From CBDBZL01 sp031399025 (GTDB lineage: Bacteria > Pseudomonadota > Alphaproteobacteria > Sphingomonadales > Sphingomonadaceae), in contig JANNOJ010000044.1 in the NCBI GenBank assembly GCA_031399025.1, positions 1-64,000 of the forward strand: a stretch of DNA of 64,000 bases. Direction: 5' to 3'. Under the pieces are notes generated by a model that was not told where the DNA came from, did no database searches, and was given only the letters and a program-made list of their open reading frames with translations. A program made the position numbers and the translations under genes. This document shows positions 24,507-33,447 of this stretch, piece by piece. Within the stretch, counting starts at the first letter, position 1. Every line of letters begins with the position of its first letter.

Positions 24507-26108
24507 TCACATCCGGAACACGCCGAAGCGCGGACGCTCGGGCGCCGGCGCTTCCAGGCAGGCCGCCAGCGCCAGGCCGAGCACGTCGCGCGTCTGGGCC
24601 GGGTCGATCACGCCGTCGTCCCACAGGCGGGCGGTGGCGTAGTAGGGGTTGCCCTCGGCTTCGTAGCGCTCGCGGATGGGGGCCTTGAAGGCTTCGGTCT
24701 CCTGCGCAGTCCACCCGCCGGCGTCGCGGTGGACGGTGGCGAGCACGCTCGCCGCCTGCTCGCCGCCCATCACGCTGATGCGCGCATTGGGCCAGGTGAA
24801 CAGGAACCGCGGAGAATAGGCGCGCCCGCACATGCCGTAATTCCCCGCGCCGAAACTGCCGCCGATCACCACCGTGATCTTGGGAACCTGCGCCGTGGCG
24901 ACGGCGGTCACCAGCTTGGCGCCGTGCTTGGCGATGCCCTCCGCCTCGTAGCGCCCGCCGACCATGAAGCCCGAGACGTTCTGCAGAAACAGCAGCGGGA
25001 TGCCCCGCTGGCAGGCCAGTTCGATGAAATGGGCGCCCTTCACCGCGCTCTCGGAAAACAGCACGCCGTTATTGGCGAGGATCGCCACCTCCATCCCCCA
25101 GATGCGCGCGAAGCCGCACACTAGCGTCGCGCCGTAGAACGCTTTGAACTCGTGGAACTGCGAGGCGTCCACCAACCGCGCGATCACCTCGTGCACGTCA
25201 TAGGGCGCGCGCACGTCCTCGGGGACGATGGCGTAAAGGTCGGCGGCATCGAAGCGCGGCGGGCGCGGATCGCCGCGGTCGCCCCAAGGTGCGGGCGCGG
25301 GACCGAGATGGCTCACAACATCGCGCAGGATGGTGAGCGCGTGTTCATCGTTCTCGGCAAGGTGATCGACCACCCCCGAGTTGCGCGCGTGCAAATCGCC
25401 GCCGCCCAGGTCCTCCGCGCTGATCTCCTCGCCCGTCGCCGCCTTGACGAGCGGCGGCCCGGCGAGAAAGATGGTCCCTTGCTCGCGCACGATGACGCTC
25501 TCGTCGCTCATCGCCGGCACATAGGCGCCGCCCGCGGTGCAGCTGCCCATCACGCAGGCCACCTGCGGGATGCCCAGGCTGCTCATCCGCGCCTGGTTGT
25601 AGAAGATCCGCCCGAAATGGTCGCGATCCGGGAACACTTCGGCCTGGTGCGGCAGGTTGGCCCCACCGCTGTCGACCAGGTAGATGCAGGGCAGGCGGTT
25701 CTCCTGCGCGATGTCCTGTGCGCGCAGGTGCTTCTTCACCGTGAGCGGATAATAAGTGCCACCCTTCACCGTGGGGTCGTTGGCGCAGATCATCACCTGC
25801 CGCCCGGACACCCGCCCGATCCCGGCGATGATCCCGGCTCCCGGCACCTCGTCGTCGTAGAGCCCGTTCGCCGCCAGCTGGCCGATCTCGAGAAAGGGCG
25901 AGCCGGGATCGAGCAGCCGCTCCACCCGTTCCCTGGGCAGCAGCTTGCCGCGCGCCGTATGCCGCTCGCGGGCGCTTTCCGGCCCGCCGAGCGCGGCCTG
26001 CGCGACCCTTACCCTGAGCGCCTGCGTCAGCCCCCGGTTGTGCTCGGCGCGGGCCTTCGCCTCCGGGCTTGCCAGATCCAGCCGGCTCTGCAGCACCGGC
26101 GCGCTCAT
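24507..26108 (-). CDS. methylcrotonoyl-CoA carboxylase beta subunit
   Basis: 533-residue carboxyltransferase subunit. It transfers carboxybiotin's carboxyl group to 3-methylcrotonyl-CoA, the fourth step of leucine breakdown, working with a biotinylated alpha subunit. MCC-type sequence is clear: C-I-Y-L-V-D-S-G-G-A-N-L-P, V-F-P-D-R-D-H-F-G-R, M-G-S-C-T-A-G-G-A-Y-V-P-A-M and F-L-A-G-P-P-L-V-K-A-A-T-G-E. ATG 26108 is in an ATGA overlap with the AbgT-type transporter. The alpha subunit, enoyl-CoA hydratase and HMG-CoA lyase that usually follow are not here; after its stop comes a lipoprotein gene. Confidence 0.92.
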   Translation of the reverse strand: MSAPVLQSRLDLASPEAKARAEHNRGLTQALRVRVAQAALGGPESARERHTARGKLLPRERVERLLDPGSPFLEIGQLAANGLYDDEVPGAGIIAGIGRVSGRQVMICANDPTVKGGTYYPLTVKKHLRAQDIAQENRLPCIYLVDSGGANLPHQAEVFPDRDHFGRIFYNQARMSSLGIPQVACVMGSCTAGGAYVPAMSDESVIVREQGTIFLAGPPLVKAATGEEISAEDLGGGDLHARNSGVVDHLAENDEHALTILRDVVSHLGPAPAPWGDRGDPRPPRFDAADLYAIVPEDVRAPYDVHEVIARLVDASQFHEFKAFYGATLVCGFARIWGMEVAILANNGVLFSESAVKGAHFIELACQRGIPLLFLQNVSGFMVGGRYEAEGIAKHGAKLVTAVATAQVPKITVVIGGSFGAGNYGMCGRAYSPRFLFTWPNARISVMGGEQAASVLATVHRDAGGWTAQETEAFKAPIRERYEAEGNPYYATARLWDDGVIDPAQTRDVLGLALAACLEAPAPERPRFGVFRM

Positions 26109-27742
26109 CGCGGTGCTACGGCCGGTGCCTGGTAGAACACCTGCGCCCCCGGCCCCAGCGGCAGGTCGAAGGCCACCCAGCTGACCACCATCGCCACGCC
26201 CACCACCATGAAGGTGAGCGCATAGGGCAGCATCAGCGCCAAGAGCGAGCCGACGCCGAAGCTGGTGTCCCAGCGCCGTGCGAAGGCGAGGATCAGCGGG
26301 AAGTAGCTCATCAGCGGCGTCATGATGTTGGTGTAGCTGTCGCCCATCCGGTAGGCTGCGGTGGTCATCTCGGGGCTGATGCCCAGCAGCATGAACATCG
26401 GCACCACCACTGGGGCAAGGGCGCTCCACTTGGCGCTGGCCGAGCCGATGAACAAATCGAGCAACGAGCCCAGCAGCTGCACGCTCACCAGCAGCAGCGG
26501 CGCAGGAAACGCGAGCGCGGCCAGGGCTTCGGCACCGTTGATCGCCAGGATGGGGCCGAGCCGGCTCCAATTGAACATCGCCACGAAATGCGCGGCGAAG
26601 AACACGAACACGATGTAGGGAGCGATGGCGCGGATGCCCTGCGTCATCATCTCGGTCACGTCGTGCGAGTTCTTCACCGTGCCCACCGCGCTGCCGAAGG
26701 CGACGCCCGCCGCGACGAACAGCAGGAAGAAGCCGGCGATGAGCGAGGCGTAGAGCGGTTGCAGCCGGGCGGTGCCCGCCGCCGCCTCGTCGATCAGCGG
26801 GGTGTAGCCGGGCAGGCTGGCGAAGGCGACGAACAGCCCGACGATCACCAGCGCCGCCAGCCCGGCGCGGCGCAACCCCTGTCGCTCCAACGGCTCGAGC
26901 GTGGAGCGGGCAAGCTCGGCCCTGGTGTCCGCGTCCACCTCCCCGCTCCACGTGCCCAGCCTGGGTTCCACCACTCGGTCGGTGATGAACCAGATCACCG
27001 GCGTGTAGAGCGCCACGATCGCCAGGATGAACCACCAGTTCCCCGCCGGGTTCATCGCCCAACCCGGCTCGACGATGCGCGCCGCCTCCTGGGTGAAGCC
27101 GAACAGCAGCACGTCGATCTGGCCGGGCGTGACATTGCCGGCATAGCCGCCCGAGACCGCCGCGAACGCCGCCGCCAGTCCGGCGATCGGGTGCCGCCCG
27201 GCCGCGGCGTAGATGATCGCCGCCAGCGGGATGAACACCACGTAGGCAGCATCCGAGGCATGGTGCGAGATCATCCCCACCAGCGTCACCACAGGGGTGA
27301 GGACACCCCTGGGTGCGTCGCGCAGCGAGGCGCGGATGAGCGCGGAAAACAGCCCCGAGCGCTCGGCCACTGCCGCCCCCAGCATGATGACCAGGATCAG
27401 CCCCAGCGGCGCGAAGCCAGCCATGGTACGCGGCATCTCGGCGAGGAGGAGCCCCATGTTCTCGGCCGAGAACAGGCTGGTGGCTTGATAGGTGATCGCG
27501 CCATCGGCCAGCACCGCGCCGGTGGGCGCCTCCTCGCCGCTATAGGCGAGCGAGGCCGACCAGCCGAGCGCGGCGCCGATGGTGGAGAGCGCCATCAGGA
27601 CGATGATCAGGTAGACGAAGATCATCGCCGGTTCGGGCAGGAGGTTGCCCACCCGCTCGACCCAGCCCAGGAAACCGTGCTGGCGCTGCGCTTCTGCCGC
27701 GTGAGGGACAGGATCGGGAGCGGCGGGGATGTCCTGGATCAT
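26105..27742 (-). CDS. AbgT-family transporter
   Basis: 545-residue inner-membrane transporter with about 12 membrane segments. The family is shown by S-H-H-A-S-D-A-A-Y-V-V-F-I-P-L, N-V-T-P-G-Q-I-D, and near the end P-E-M-T-T-A-A-Y-R-M-G-D-S with N-I-M-T-P-L-M-S-Y-F-P. E. coli AbgT imports p-aminobenzoyl-glutamate, and other members export antifolates. Here it lies between isovaleryl-CoA dehydrogenase and the MCC beta gene and is translationally coupled to the latter, so the cargo may be a branched-chain or aromatic acid; this is inference. ATG 27742 has GAAGGG 5 bases upstream. Confidence 0.9.
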   Translation of the reverse strand: MIQDIPAAPDPVPHAAEAQRQHGFLGWVERVGNLLPEPAMIFVYLIIVLMALSTIGAALGWSASLAYSGEEAPTGAVLADGAITYQATSLFSAENMGLLLAEMPRTMAGFAPLGLILVIMLGAAVAERSGLFSALIRASLRDAPRGVLTPVVTLVGMISHHASDAAYVVFIPLAAIIYAAAGRHPIAGLAAAFAAVSGGYAGNVTPGQIDVLLFGFTQEAARIVEPGWAMNPAGNWWFILAIVALYTPVIWFITDRVVEPRLGTWSGEVDADTRAELARSTLEPLERQGLRRAGLAALVIVGLFVAFASLPGYTPLIDEAAAGTARLQPLYASLIAGFFLLFVAAGVAFGSAVGTVKNSHDVTEMMTQGIRAIAPYIVFVFFAAHFVAMFNWSRLGPILAINGAEALAALAFPAPLLLVSVQLLGSLLDLFIGSASAKWSALAPVVVPMFMLLGISPEMTTAAYRMGDSYTNIMTPLMSYFPLILAFARRWDTSFGVGSLLALMLPYALTFMVVGVAMVVSWVAFDLPLGPGAQVFYQAPAVAPR

Positions 27743-27773
27743 GTTGGCCCTTCTCTGCTGCCGGCTAGGGGCG

Positions 27774-28034
27774 CTATTCGCCCATCGCGAGGTGCTCGAT
27801 GCCGAACTTGGCCAGGTCCTCGCGCTGGCCCGGGTTCCCCTCGCAGCCCGGCGGGGTGACGACGTGGGCACCGCGGGTGGCCCGGCTGTCTTCCAGGTTG
27901 CTATCGATCGATGGGCTGTGCAGCATCCGCCACTGGGTGCCGGCGATATCTTGCGCCGGTGCCGGCGCGGCCAGCGCCGCCGTCACACCGGCCGCGGCGG
28001 CCAGGGGTGCGGCGGCGGCCAGCGCTTTCATCAT
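27774..28034 (-). CDS. small secreted protein of unknown function
   Basis: 86 residues. Signal peptide of about 29 residues, very Ala-rich, ending in A-P-A-Q-D. The mature part (about 55 residues) has no recognised domain; it contains one Cys in P-P-G-C-E-G-N-P and V-V-T-P-P. It sits between the isovaleryl-CoA dehydrogenase and AbgT genes on the same strand, 13 bases after the former and 31 before the latter. Start ATG 28034 with GGAAG 7 bases upstream; a TTG two codons earlier is possible. Confidence 0.6.
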   Translation of the reverse strand: MMKALAAAAPLAAAAGVTAALAAPAPAQDIAGTQWRMLHSPSIDSNLEDSRATRGAHVVTPPGCEGNPGQREDLAKFGIEHLAMGE

Positions 28035-28047
28035 CGGCAAGCTTCCC

Positions 28048-29220
28048 TCATGCGCCGATCAGCTCGCGCCCAATCAGCATGCGGCGTATTTCGTTCGTTC
28101 CCGCGCCGATGTCCAGCAGCTTCGCGTCGCGCAGATAGCGCTCCACGGGCCAGTCGGTGGTGTAGCCCGCGCCGCCCAGCGCCTGGATCGCCTGGCCCGC
28201 CACTTGGAAGGCGTTCTCGCTCGCCAGCAGGATCGCGCCCGCCGCATCGAAGCGCGTGGTCTGGCCCGCGGTGCAGGCCTTCGCCACCGCATAGGCATAG
28301 GCGCGCGCCGATTGCAGGGCGACGTACATGTCGGCCACCTTGGCCTGGATCAGTTGGAAGCCGCCGATCGGCTTGCCGAACTGCTCGCGCTCGCGGACAT
28401 AGGGGATGACGGTGTCCAGGCACGCCTGCATGATGCCCAGCTGCACGCCCGCGAGCACCACGCGCTCGTAATCGAGCCCGCTCATCAGCACGCCCACGCC
28501 CGCGCCCACCTCGCCCAGCACCTGGCTGTCGGGCACGATGCAATCGGCAAACACCAGCTCCGAGGTGGTCGAGCCGCGCATCCCCAGCTTGTGGATCGTC
28601 TGCCCCGGGGCGAAGCCGGGTGTGCCCTGTTCGACCAGGAAGGCGGTGATGCCCTTGGCGCCCGCCACGGCATCGGTCTTGGCATAGACCACCACCACCT
28701 GCGCATGGTGGCCGTTGGTGATCCAGAACTTGGTGCCGTTGTGCCGCCAGCCGCCCCCCTCGCTAGCGGCCACCCGGTCGGCGGCCAGCTTCATGCTCAC
28801 CACATCCGAGCCGGCCGCCGGCTCGCTCATCGCCAGCGCGCCGACATGCTCGCCGCTGATGAGCCCCGGAAGATGGCGCGCCTTCTGCTCGGCCGTACCC
28901 CAGCGGGCGATCTGGTTGACGCACAGGTTGGAATGCGCGCCGTAGCTCAGCCCCACCGAGGCGCTGGCGCGGCTCACCTCCTCGACCGCGAGCAGGTGCT
29001 CGAGGTATCCCAGTCCCAGCCCGCCATCCGCTTGCGCCACGGTGATCGCGTGCAGGCCCAGTTCGCCCATCATCGGCCACAGCTCGATCGGGAACCGGTC
29101 CTCGCGATCGATCGCGGCGGCCAGCGGCGCAATCTGTTCGTCGGCGAAGCGCCCCACGGTGTCGCGGATCATCCGGGCCTCCTCGCCCAGCCCAAAGTCG
29201 AAATCGGGGGTCGCGCGCAT
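28048..29220 (-). CDS. isovaleryl-CoA dehydrogenase
   Basis: 390-residue FAD enzyme that oxidises isovaleryl-CoA to 3-methylcrotonyl-CoA in leucine degradation. Diagnostic for IVD within the acyl-CoA dehydrogenase family is the catalytic Glu in G-L-D-Y-E-R-V-V-L-A-G (Glu252) rather than at the C-terminal position. Other motifs are M-S-E-P-A-A-G-S-D-V, W-I-T-N-G and Y-T-T-D-W-P-V-E-R-Y-L-R-D-A-K. First gene of the unit with the small secreted protein, AbgT and MCC beta. ATG 29220 lies 141 bases from the divergent histidine kinase, and this gap should hold both promoters. Confidence 0.93.
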   Translation of the reverse strand: MRATPDFDFGLGEEARMIRDTVGRFADEQIAPLAAAIDREDRFPIELWPMMGELGLHAITVAQADGGLGLGYLEHLLAVEEVSRASASVGLSYGAHSNLCVNQIARWGTAEQKARHLPGLISGEHVGALAMSEPAAGSDVVSMKLAADRVAASEGGGWRHNGTKFWITNGHHAQVVVVYAKTDAVAGAKGITAFLVEQGTPGFAPGQTIHKLGMRGSTTSELVFADCIVPDSQVLGEVGAGVGVLMSGLDYERVVLAGVQLGIMQACLDTVIPYVREREQFGKPIGGFQLIQAKVADMYVALQSARAYAYAVAKACTAGQTTRFDAAGAILLASENAFQVAGQAIQALGGAGYTTDWPVERYLRDAKLLDIGAGTNEIRRMLIGRELIGA

Positions 29221-29361
29221 CGTTTCTCTCCGGGGCCGGGATTGGGCGGCCAGGGCGCGGATTTCACCCCGCCACCAGGTGGCCGCCGCAGCTTTGCGAA
29301 GAAAAACGGGGCGTTGGCAAGCCGTCAGGATTGGCCTACACCGCCTAGCCAGACGGGTTCC

Positions 29362-30909
29362 ATGCTAAATCAAGCCACTCCCGAAGCCGCTCGGCCGGTC
29401 CCCGTCGCCTCGCCGCATGCCGATGACGAGGCGCGGCTCGCGGAGCTCGCCTCGTACGAGATCGAGGCGCTCCGAGACGATCCCGAACTCGTCGCCATCG
29501 TCGGCTTCGCCGCCCGGCTATGCGGCGTGCCGGTGGCGCAGATCTCCTTCGTCGAGCGCGACCGTCAGCGCTTTCTCGCCGGCCTGGGCCTGAACGTGCG
29601 GGAGACCCCGCGCGAGGTGTCGTTCTGCGCCCATGCGATGCGCGAGCCCCAGCTGATGGAGGTGCGCGACGCCGCCGCCGACCCCCGCTTCGCCGACAAC
29701 CCGCTGGTCACCGGGCCGCCGCACATCCGCTACTACGCCGGCCAGCCGCTGGTGACGCCGGACGGCACCCCGCTGGGCGCGCTGTGCGTCATTGATCATG
29801 CGCCGCGGCCCGAGGGGCTCGGTGCGCTCCACCGCGAGGGTCTGGCGGTGCTGGCCCAGGCGGTCATGCGCCACCTCACTGCGCATCGCGCCACGCTGAT
29901 CGCCGTGCGCGACATCGCTCAGCGCGAGGATCAGCTGCACACCCTGGCCGATTGCATGCCCGCCATCGTCTGGTCGTCCGATCCGACCGGCAGGATGGAC
30001 TACTGCAACAAGCGTCTCGTCGACTTCATCGGCAGTGAGGACGGCACCGCGTCCGCTGTCCATCCCGAGGACCGGAACCGCTGCGACCAGGCGTGGCAGC
30101 ATTCCCTTGCCACCGGCGAGACCTACGAGGTCGAGCACCGGATGCGCCATGTCGACGGCGGCTACCGCTGGTTGCTATCGCGCGCCATCGCGATGCGCGA
30201 CAGCGAGGGACATATCCTGCGCTGGTTCGGCACCGCGGTCGACATCGACGACGTGCATCGGCTGTCGGAGGCGCGCGACCTGCTCGGCCGCGAACTCGCG
30301 CACCGGATCAAGAACATCTTCGCCGTGGTCATCGGCCTCGTTTCGCTGGAGGCGCGCCGCCTGCCCGAGCACCGCGAATTCGCCGCCGCCCTCACCGAGA
30401 CGCTGCGCGCGCTGGGCCGGGCGCATGAGTTCGTCCGCCCTGTGGGTGGCGATACCCGCGGCAGCCTCAAGGGGCTGCTCGAGGTCCTGTTCGCGCCTTA
30501 CGGCGCGTCGGAAGGTGGCGCGCGGGTGCGGGTGCGGGTGACGGGGGCCGAAGCCGCGATCTCGCCACGCGCCGCCACCCCGCTGGCGCTGGTGTTCCAC
30601 GAATTGGCGACCAATGCGGCCAAGTACGGCGCCCTGTCCGTCGCCAAGGGCTATGTCACGCTCGACATCGCCGACCGGGGCGATACCCTGCAATTGCTCT
30701 GGCGCGAGCATGGCGGGCCCCCGCTTCTAAGCGATACCGCCATTGCCGCGGCCACCACCACCGGCGCTGCGGGCGAGGACCCCGGCTTCGGCTCGCGCCT
30801 GGTGGAAATGAGCGTGACGGGTCAGCTCGGCGGCGCGTGGGTGCGCCGTTTCGAGCCCACGGGGCTGGTGGTCGACCTCACCGTTGCCAAGCACGCGATT
30901 GCGCCCTAG
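29362..30909 (+). CDS. HWE-family histidine kinase with GAF and PAS domains
   Basis: 515 residues, soluble. GAF domain about 30-185 (V-P-V-A-Q-I-S-F-V-E-R-D-R-Q, S-F-C-A-H-A, Y-Y-A-G-Q-P-L). PAS/PAC about 195-310 (D-C-M-P-A-I-V-W-S-S-D-P, V-D-G-G-Y-R-W-L-L). The kinase part has phospho-acceptor His314 in G-R-E-L-A-H-R-I-K-N-I-F-A-V and F-H-E-L-A-T-N-A-A-K-Y-G, plus a W-R-E motif, the marks of HWE kinases. The frame could be extended far upstream, but ATG 29362 is the first that makes sense. No response regulator is adjacent. The signal sensed is unknown. Confidence 0.9.
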   Translation: MLNQATPEAARPVPVASPHADDEARLAELASYEIEALRDDPELVAIVGFAARLCGVPVAQISFVERDRQRFLAGLGLNVRETPREVSFCAHAMREPQLMEVRDAAADPRFADNPLVTGPPHIRYYAGQPLVTPDGTPLGALCVIDHAPRPEGLGALHREGLAVLAQAVMRHLTAHRATLIAVRDIAQREDQLHTLADCMPAIVWSSDPTGRMDYCNKRLVDFIGSEDGTASAVHPEDRNRCDQAWQHSLATGETYEVEHRMRHVDGGYRWLLSRAIAMRDSEGHILRWFGTAVDIDDVHRLSEARDLLGRELAHRIKNIFAVVIGLVSLEARRLPEHREFAAALTETLRALGRAHEFVRPVGGDTRGSLKGLLEVLFAPYGASEGGARVRVRVTGAEAAISPRAATPLALVFHELATNAAKYGALSVAKGYVTLDIADRGDTLQLLWREHGGPPLLSDTAIAAATTTGAAGEDPGFGSRLVEMSVTGQLGGAWVRRFEPTGLVVDLTVAKHAIAP

Positions 30910-30929
30910 CGCCGACGCCCTGGTCCCCG

Positions 30930-31736
30930 ATGGAGCCCGCCGGCGCCCCTTTGCTGCGCTTCCAACAGGTGACCAAGCGCTACGGTGCGGCGTCGCCAGC
31001 GAGCCCGGCGGTGGACGATGTCTCGCTCGACGTCGCCGAACGAAGCTTCGTCGCGCTGGTGGGCGCCTCTGGCTCGGGCAAGTCGACCTTGCTCAAGATG
31101 ATCAACCGGCTGGTCGCGCCCACCGCCGGGCGCGTGCTGCTCGCCGGCGCGGACGTCGCCGCCCGTCCCCCACCCGCGCTGCGCCGGCGGATCGGCTATA
31201 TCTTCCAGGCGATCGGCCTGTTCCCGCACCTCACCGTGGGCGAGAACATCGCAATCGTTCCGCGCCTCGAGCGCCGCCCCATCACCGCCGAGCGCATCGC
31301 CGAGCTGCTGGCGCTGGTCAATCTCGATCCGGCGCTCGCCACGCGCCTGCCGGCCGAGCTGTCGGGCGGCCAGCGCCAGCGGGTGGGCGTCGCCCGCGCG
31401 CTCGCCGGCGCGCCGCCGCTGTTGCTGATGGACGAGCCGTTCGGTGCGCTCGACCCGGTCACCCGCGACGCGCTCGGCCGCCGGGTGCGCGCGCTGCACG
31501 CCGAGCTGGGCCTCACCACCATCATGGTGACGCACGACATGGCCGAAGCGCTGCTCCTGGCCGACCGGGTGTTGGTGATGGAGGCCGGCCGCATCGTCGC
31601 CGATGCCAGCCCCCGCGCGCTGGTGGCGGGCGAGGGTGGCGCGCAGGCGCAGGCGCTGGTCGCCGTGCCGCGCGCCCAGGCCGCGGCGCTTGCTGCCCTG
31701 CGTGATGGCCTGCTCGATCGCCCGCCCGCCCGATGA
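30930..31736 (+). CDS. glycine betaine/osmoprotectant-type ABC transporter ATP-binding protein
   Basis: 268-residue ATPase of the OpuCA/ProV-like quaternary-amine group. Walker A G-A-S-G-S-G-K-S-T, Q-loop Y-I-F-Q-A-I-G-L-F-P-H, signature L-S-G-G-Q-R-Q-R-V, Walker B L-L-L-M-D-E-P-F-G-A-L-D-P and the switch V-T-H-D-M. It lacks the C-terminal CBS domains of larger OpuCA. ATG 30930, 20 bases after the kinase stop; its TGA overlaps the ATG of the permease (ATGA), so the two are one operon. Confidence 0.92.
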   Translation: MEPAGAPLLRFQQVTKRYGAASPASPAVDDVSLDVAERSFVALVGASGSGKSTLLKMINRLVAPTAGRVLLAGADVAARPPPALRRRIGYIFQAIGLFPHLTVGENIAIVPRLERRPITAERIAELLALVNLDPALATRLPAELSGGQRQRVGVARALAGAPPLLLMDEPFGALDPVTRDALGRRVRALHAELGLTTIMVTHDMAEALLLADRVLVMEAGRIVADASPRALVAGEGGAQAQALVAVPRAQAAALAALRDGLLDRPPAR

Positions 31737-33280
31737 GCGAGTTCCTCGCCGCGCTCGCCGGCCTCGGCCCGCAGCTGGCCGACCACGTGCTGCTCGCCGC
31801 CGCCGCCCTCGCGCTGGGCGTTGCGCTGGCGCTACCGCTGGCGGTGTGGGCCGGCCGCTCGCCCAATGGCGCGCGGCTGGCGCTTGGCTTCGCGGGCCTT
31901 GTCCAGACTATCCCCGCGCTCGCGCTGCTGGCGCTGTTCTTTCCCGTCCTGCTGGCCCTGCGCGCGGTGTTCGGCGAGGGTCTGCCCACGCTGGGCTTCC
32001 TGCCCGCCTGGCTGGCGCTCACGCTCTATGCGCTGCTGCCGATCCTGCGCAACGCGGTCACCGCCCTGGCCAACCTCGACCCCGGCGTGATCGAGGCGGC
32101 CGACGCCATGGGCATGACCCCGGCCCAGAAGCTGCGCCTCGTCCAGGCCCCGCTCGCCGCACCGTTCGTCATGGCCGGCATCCGCACCGCGGCGGTGTGG
32201 ACCATCGGCGCCGCCACGCTCGCCACCACCGTGGGGCAGCGCTCGCTGGGCGATTCGATCTTCGCGGGGCTGCAGACTCAGAACTGGGCGCTGGTGCTCG
32301 CCGGCTGCCTCGCCGCCGCCGGGCTGGCGCTGGCGGCCGATGCGCTGCTCGGCCTGGTGGAGCGCGGTCTCGCCACCCGCAACCGGCCACTCGCCTGGAC
32401 GGGCACCGGACTGGCGCTGGCTGGTGTCCTCGCCGCGCTTGTGGCCACCCACACCGGCGGCGGCGGGCGAGAGACCGTCGTCGTCGGGGCCAAGAACTTT
32501 TCCGAACAATATATCCTAGCCCGTCTCATCGGCACCCGGCTGGAGCGGGCGGGCTATGCGGTGGAATACCGCGAAGGCCTGGGCTCGGCGGTCATCCACG
32601 GCGCGCTCACCAGCGGGGCGATCGACGTCTATGTCGACTATTCGGGCACCATCTGGGCCAACATGATGGGTGAGGACGCGCCGGTCCCGCGCCGCGAGAT
32701 GATCGGCCGCATCGCCGCCTGGGAACAGGAGACCACCGGCACGCTGGTGCTCGGCCCGCTGGGCTTCGAGAACGCTTACGCCTTCGCCATGCGCTCGCCC
32801 CGCGCCGCCGAGCTGGGCATCGCCACCCTCGACGACCTCGCCGCCCGCGCGCCTTCACTGGTCGCGGGCGGCGATGTCGAGTTCTTCGAGCGTCCCGAAT
32901 GGACCCGGGTGCGCGCCGCCTACGGCTTGCGCTTTGCCCGCCTGCGGAATTTCAGCCCCACCTTCATGTACGACGCGCTTGCCGGCGGCGAGGCCGACGT
33001 CATCAGCGCCTTTTCCTCCGACGGCCGCATCGCCGCCGACAATCTCGTGGTGCTGGCCGACCCGCGCGCCGCGCTGCCCGGCTACGACGCCCTCCTGCTG
33101 GTCGCCCCAACTCGCGCCGCAGACGCCCGCTTCCTCGCCGCCCTGCACCCGCTCATCGGCGCGATCCCGGTGGAAGCCATGCGCGAAGCCAATTACTCGG
33201 TCGACCGACCCGCCGACAAGCGCACCCCGGCGCAGGCGGCGGAGGCGCTGGCAGCAGCGATTGCGCCGGGCCCGCCTTAG
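31733..33280 (+). CDS. osmoprotectant ABC permease fused to substrate-binding protein
   Basis: 515 residues. N-terminal permease about 1-215 with six membrane helices and the ABC-permease loop E-A-A-D-A-M-G-M-T-P. A further helix at about 220-235 is followed by a soluble OpuAC/QAT-type binding domain from about 245 (V-V-V-G-A-K-N-F-S-E-Q-Y-I-L, then D-V-Y-V-D-Y-S-G-T-I-W, and P-T-F-M-Y-D-A-L near the end). Permease-binding protein fusions are known in this family (OpuABC type). The aromatic cage that binds quaternary ammonium was not assigned in detail, so betaine, choline or carnitine are all possible. Confidence 0.9.
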   Translation: MSEFLAALAGLGPQLADHVLLAAAALALGVALALPLAVWAGRSPNGARLALGFAGLVQTIPALALLALFFPVLLALRAVFGEGLPTLGFLPAWLALTLYALLPILRNAVTALANLDPGVIEAADAMGMTPAQKLRLVQAPLAAPFVMAGIRTAAVWTIGAATLATTVGQRSLGDSIFAGLQTQNWALVLAGCLAAAGLALAADALLGLVERGLATRNRPLAWTGTGLALAGVLAALVATHTGGGGRETVVVGAKNFSEQYILARLIGTRLERAGYAVEYREGLGSAVIHGALTSGAIDVYVDYSGTIWANMMGEDAPVPRREMIGRIAAWEQETTGTLVLGPLGFENAYAFAMRSPRAAELGIATLDDLAARAPSLVAGGDVEFFERPEWTRVRAAYGLRFARLRNFSPTFMYDALAGGEADVISAFSSDGRIAADNLVVLADPRAALPGYDALLLVAPTRAADARFLAALHPLIGAIPVEAMREANYSVDRPADKRTPAQAAEALAAAIAPGPP

Positions 33281-33403
33281 CTCGGCTTGGCCTGCAATTG
33301 GGTAGATTACGATCGGGCCGCTTTCAGGTGAGCAGTGGCTGGAAGCCAATCCAATCATCGCTGCTTGGGTCGTGAGCCGCCAGTCGGCATTACCGCTCCC
33401 CCA

Positions 33404-33438
33404 CCCCAAGGACCATCGGGCACCACTGCACCTTGGGG
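33404..33438. terminator. bidirectional terminator-like stem-loop between convergent genes
   Basis: Perfect 8-base arms CCCCAAGG (33404-33411) and CCTTGGGG (33431-33438) with a 19-base loop sit between the stop of the osmoprotectant transporter (33280, plus) and the stop of the methyltransferase gene (33448, minus). No clear T-run on either side, so termination strength is uncertain. Confidence 0.4.
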
Positions 33439-33447
33439 GGCGATGAG

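Noticed and set aside
26069..27859. 596-codon plus-strand frame opposite the AbgT gene
   Set aside because: Antisense shadow of a well-supported transporter; low-complexity Arg/Gln/His content.
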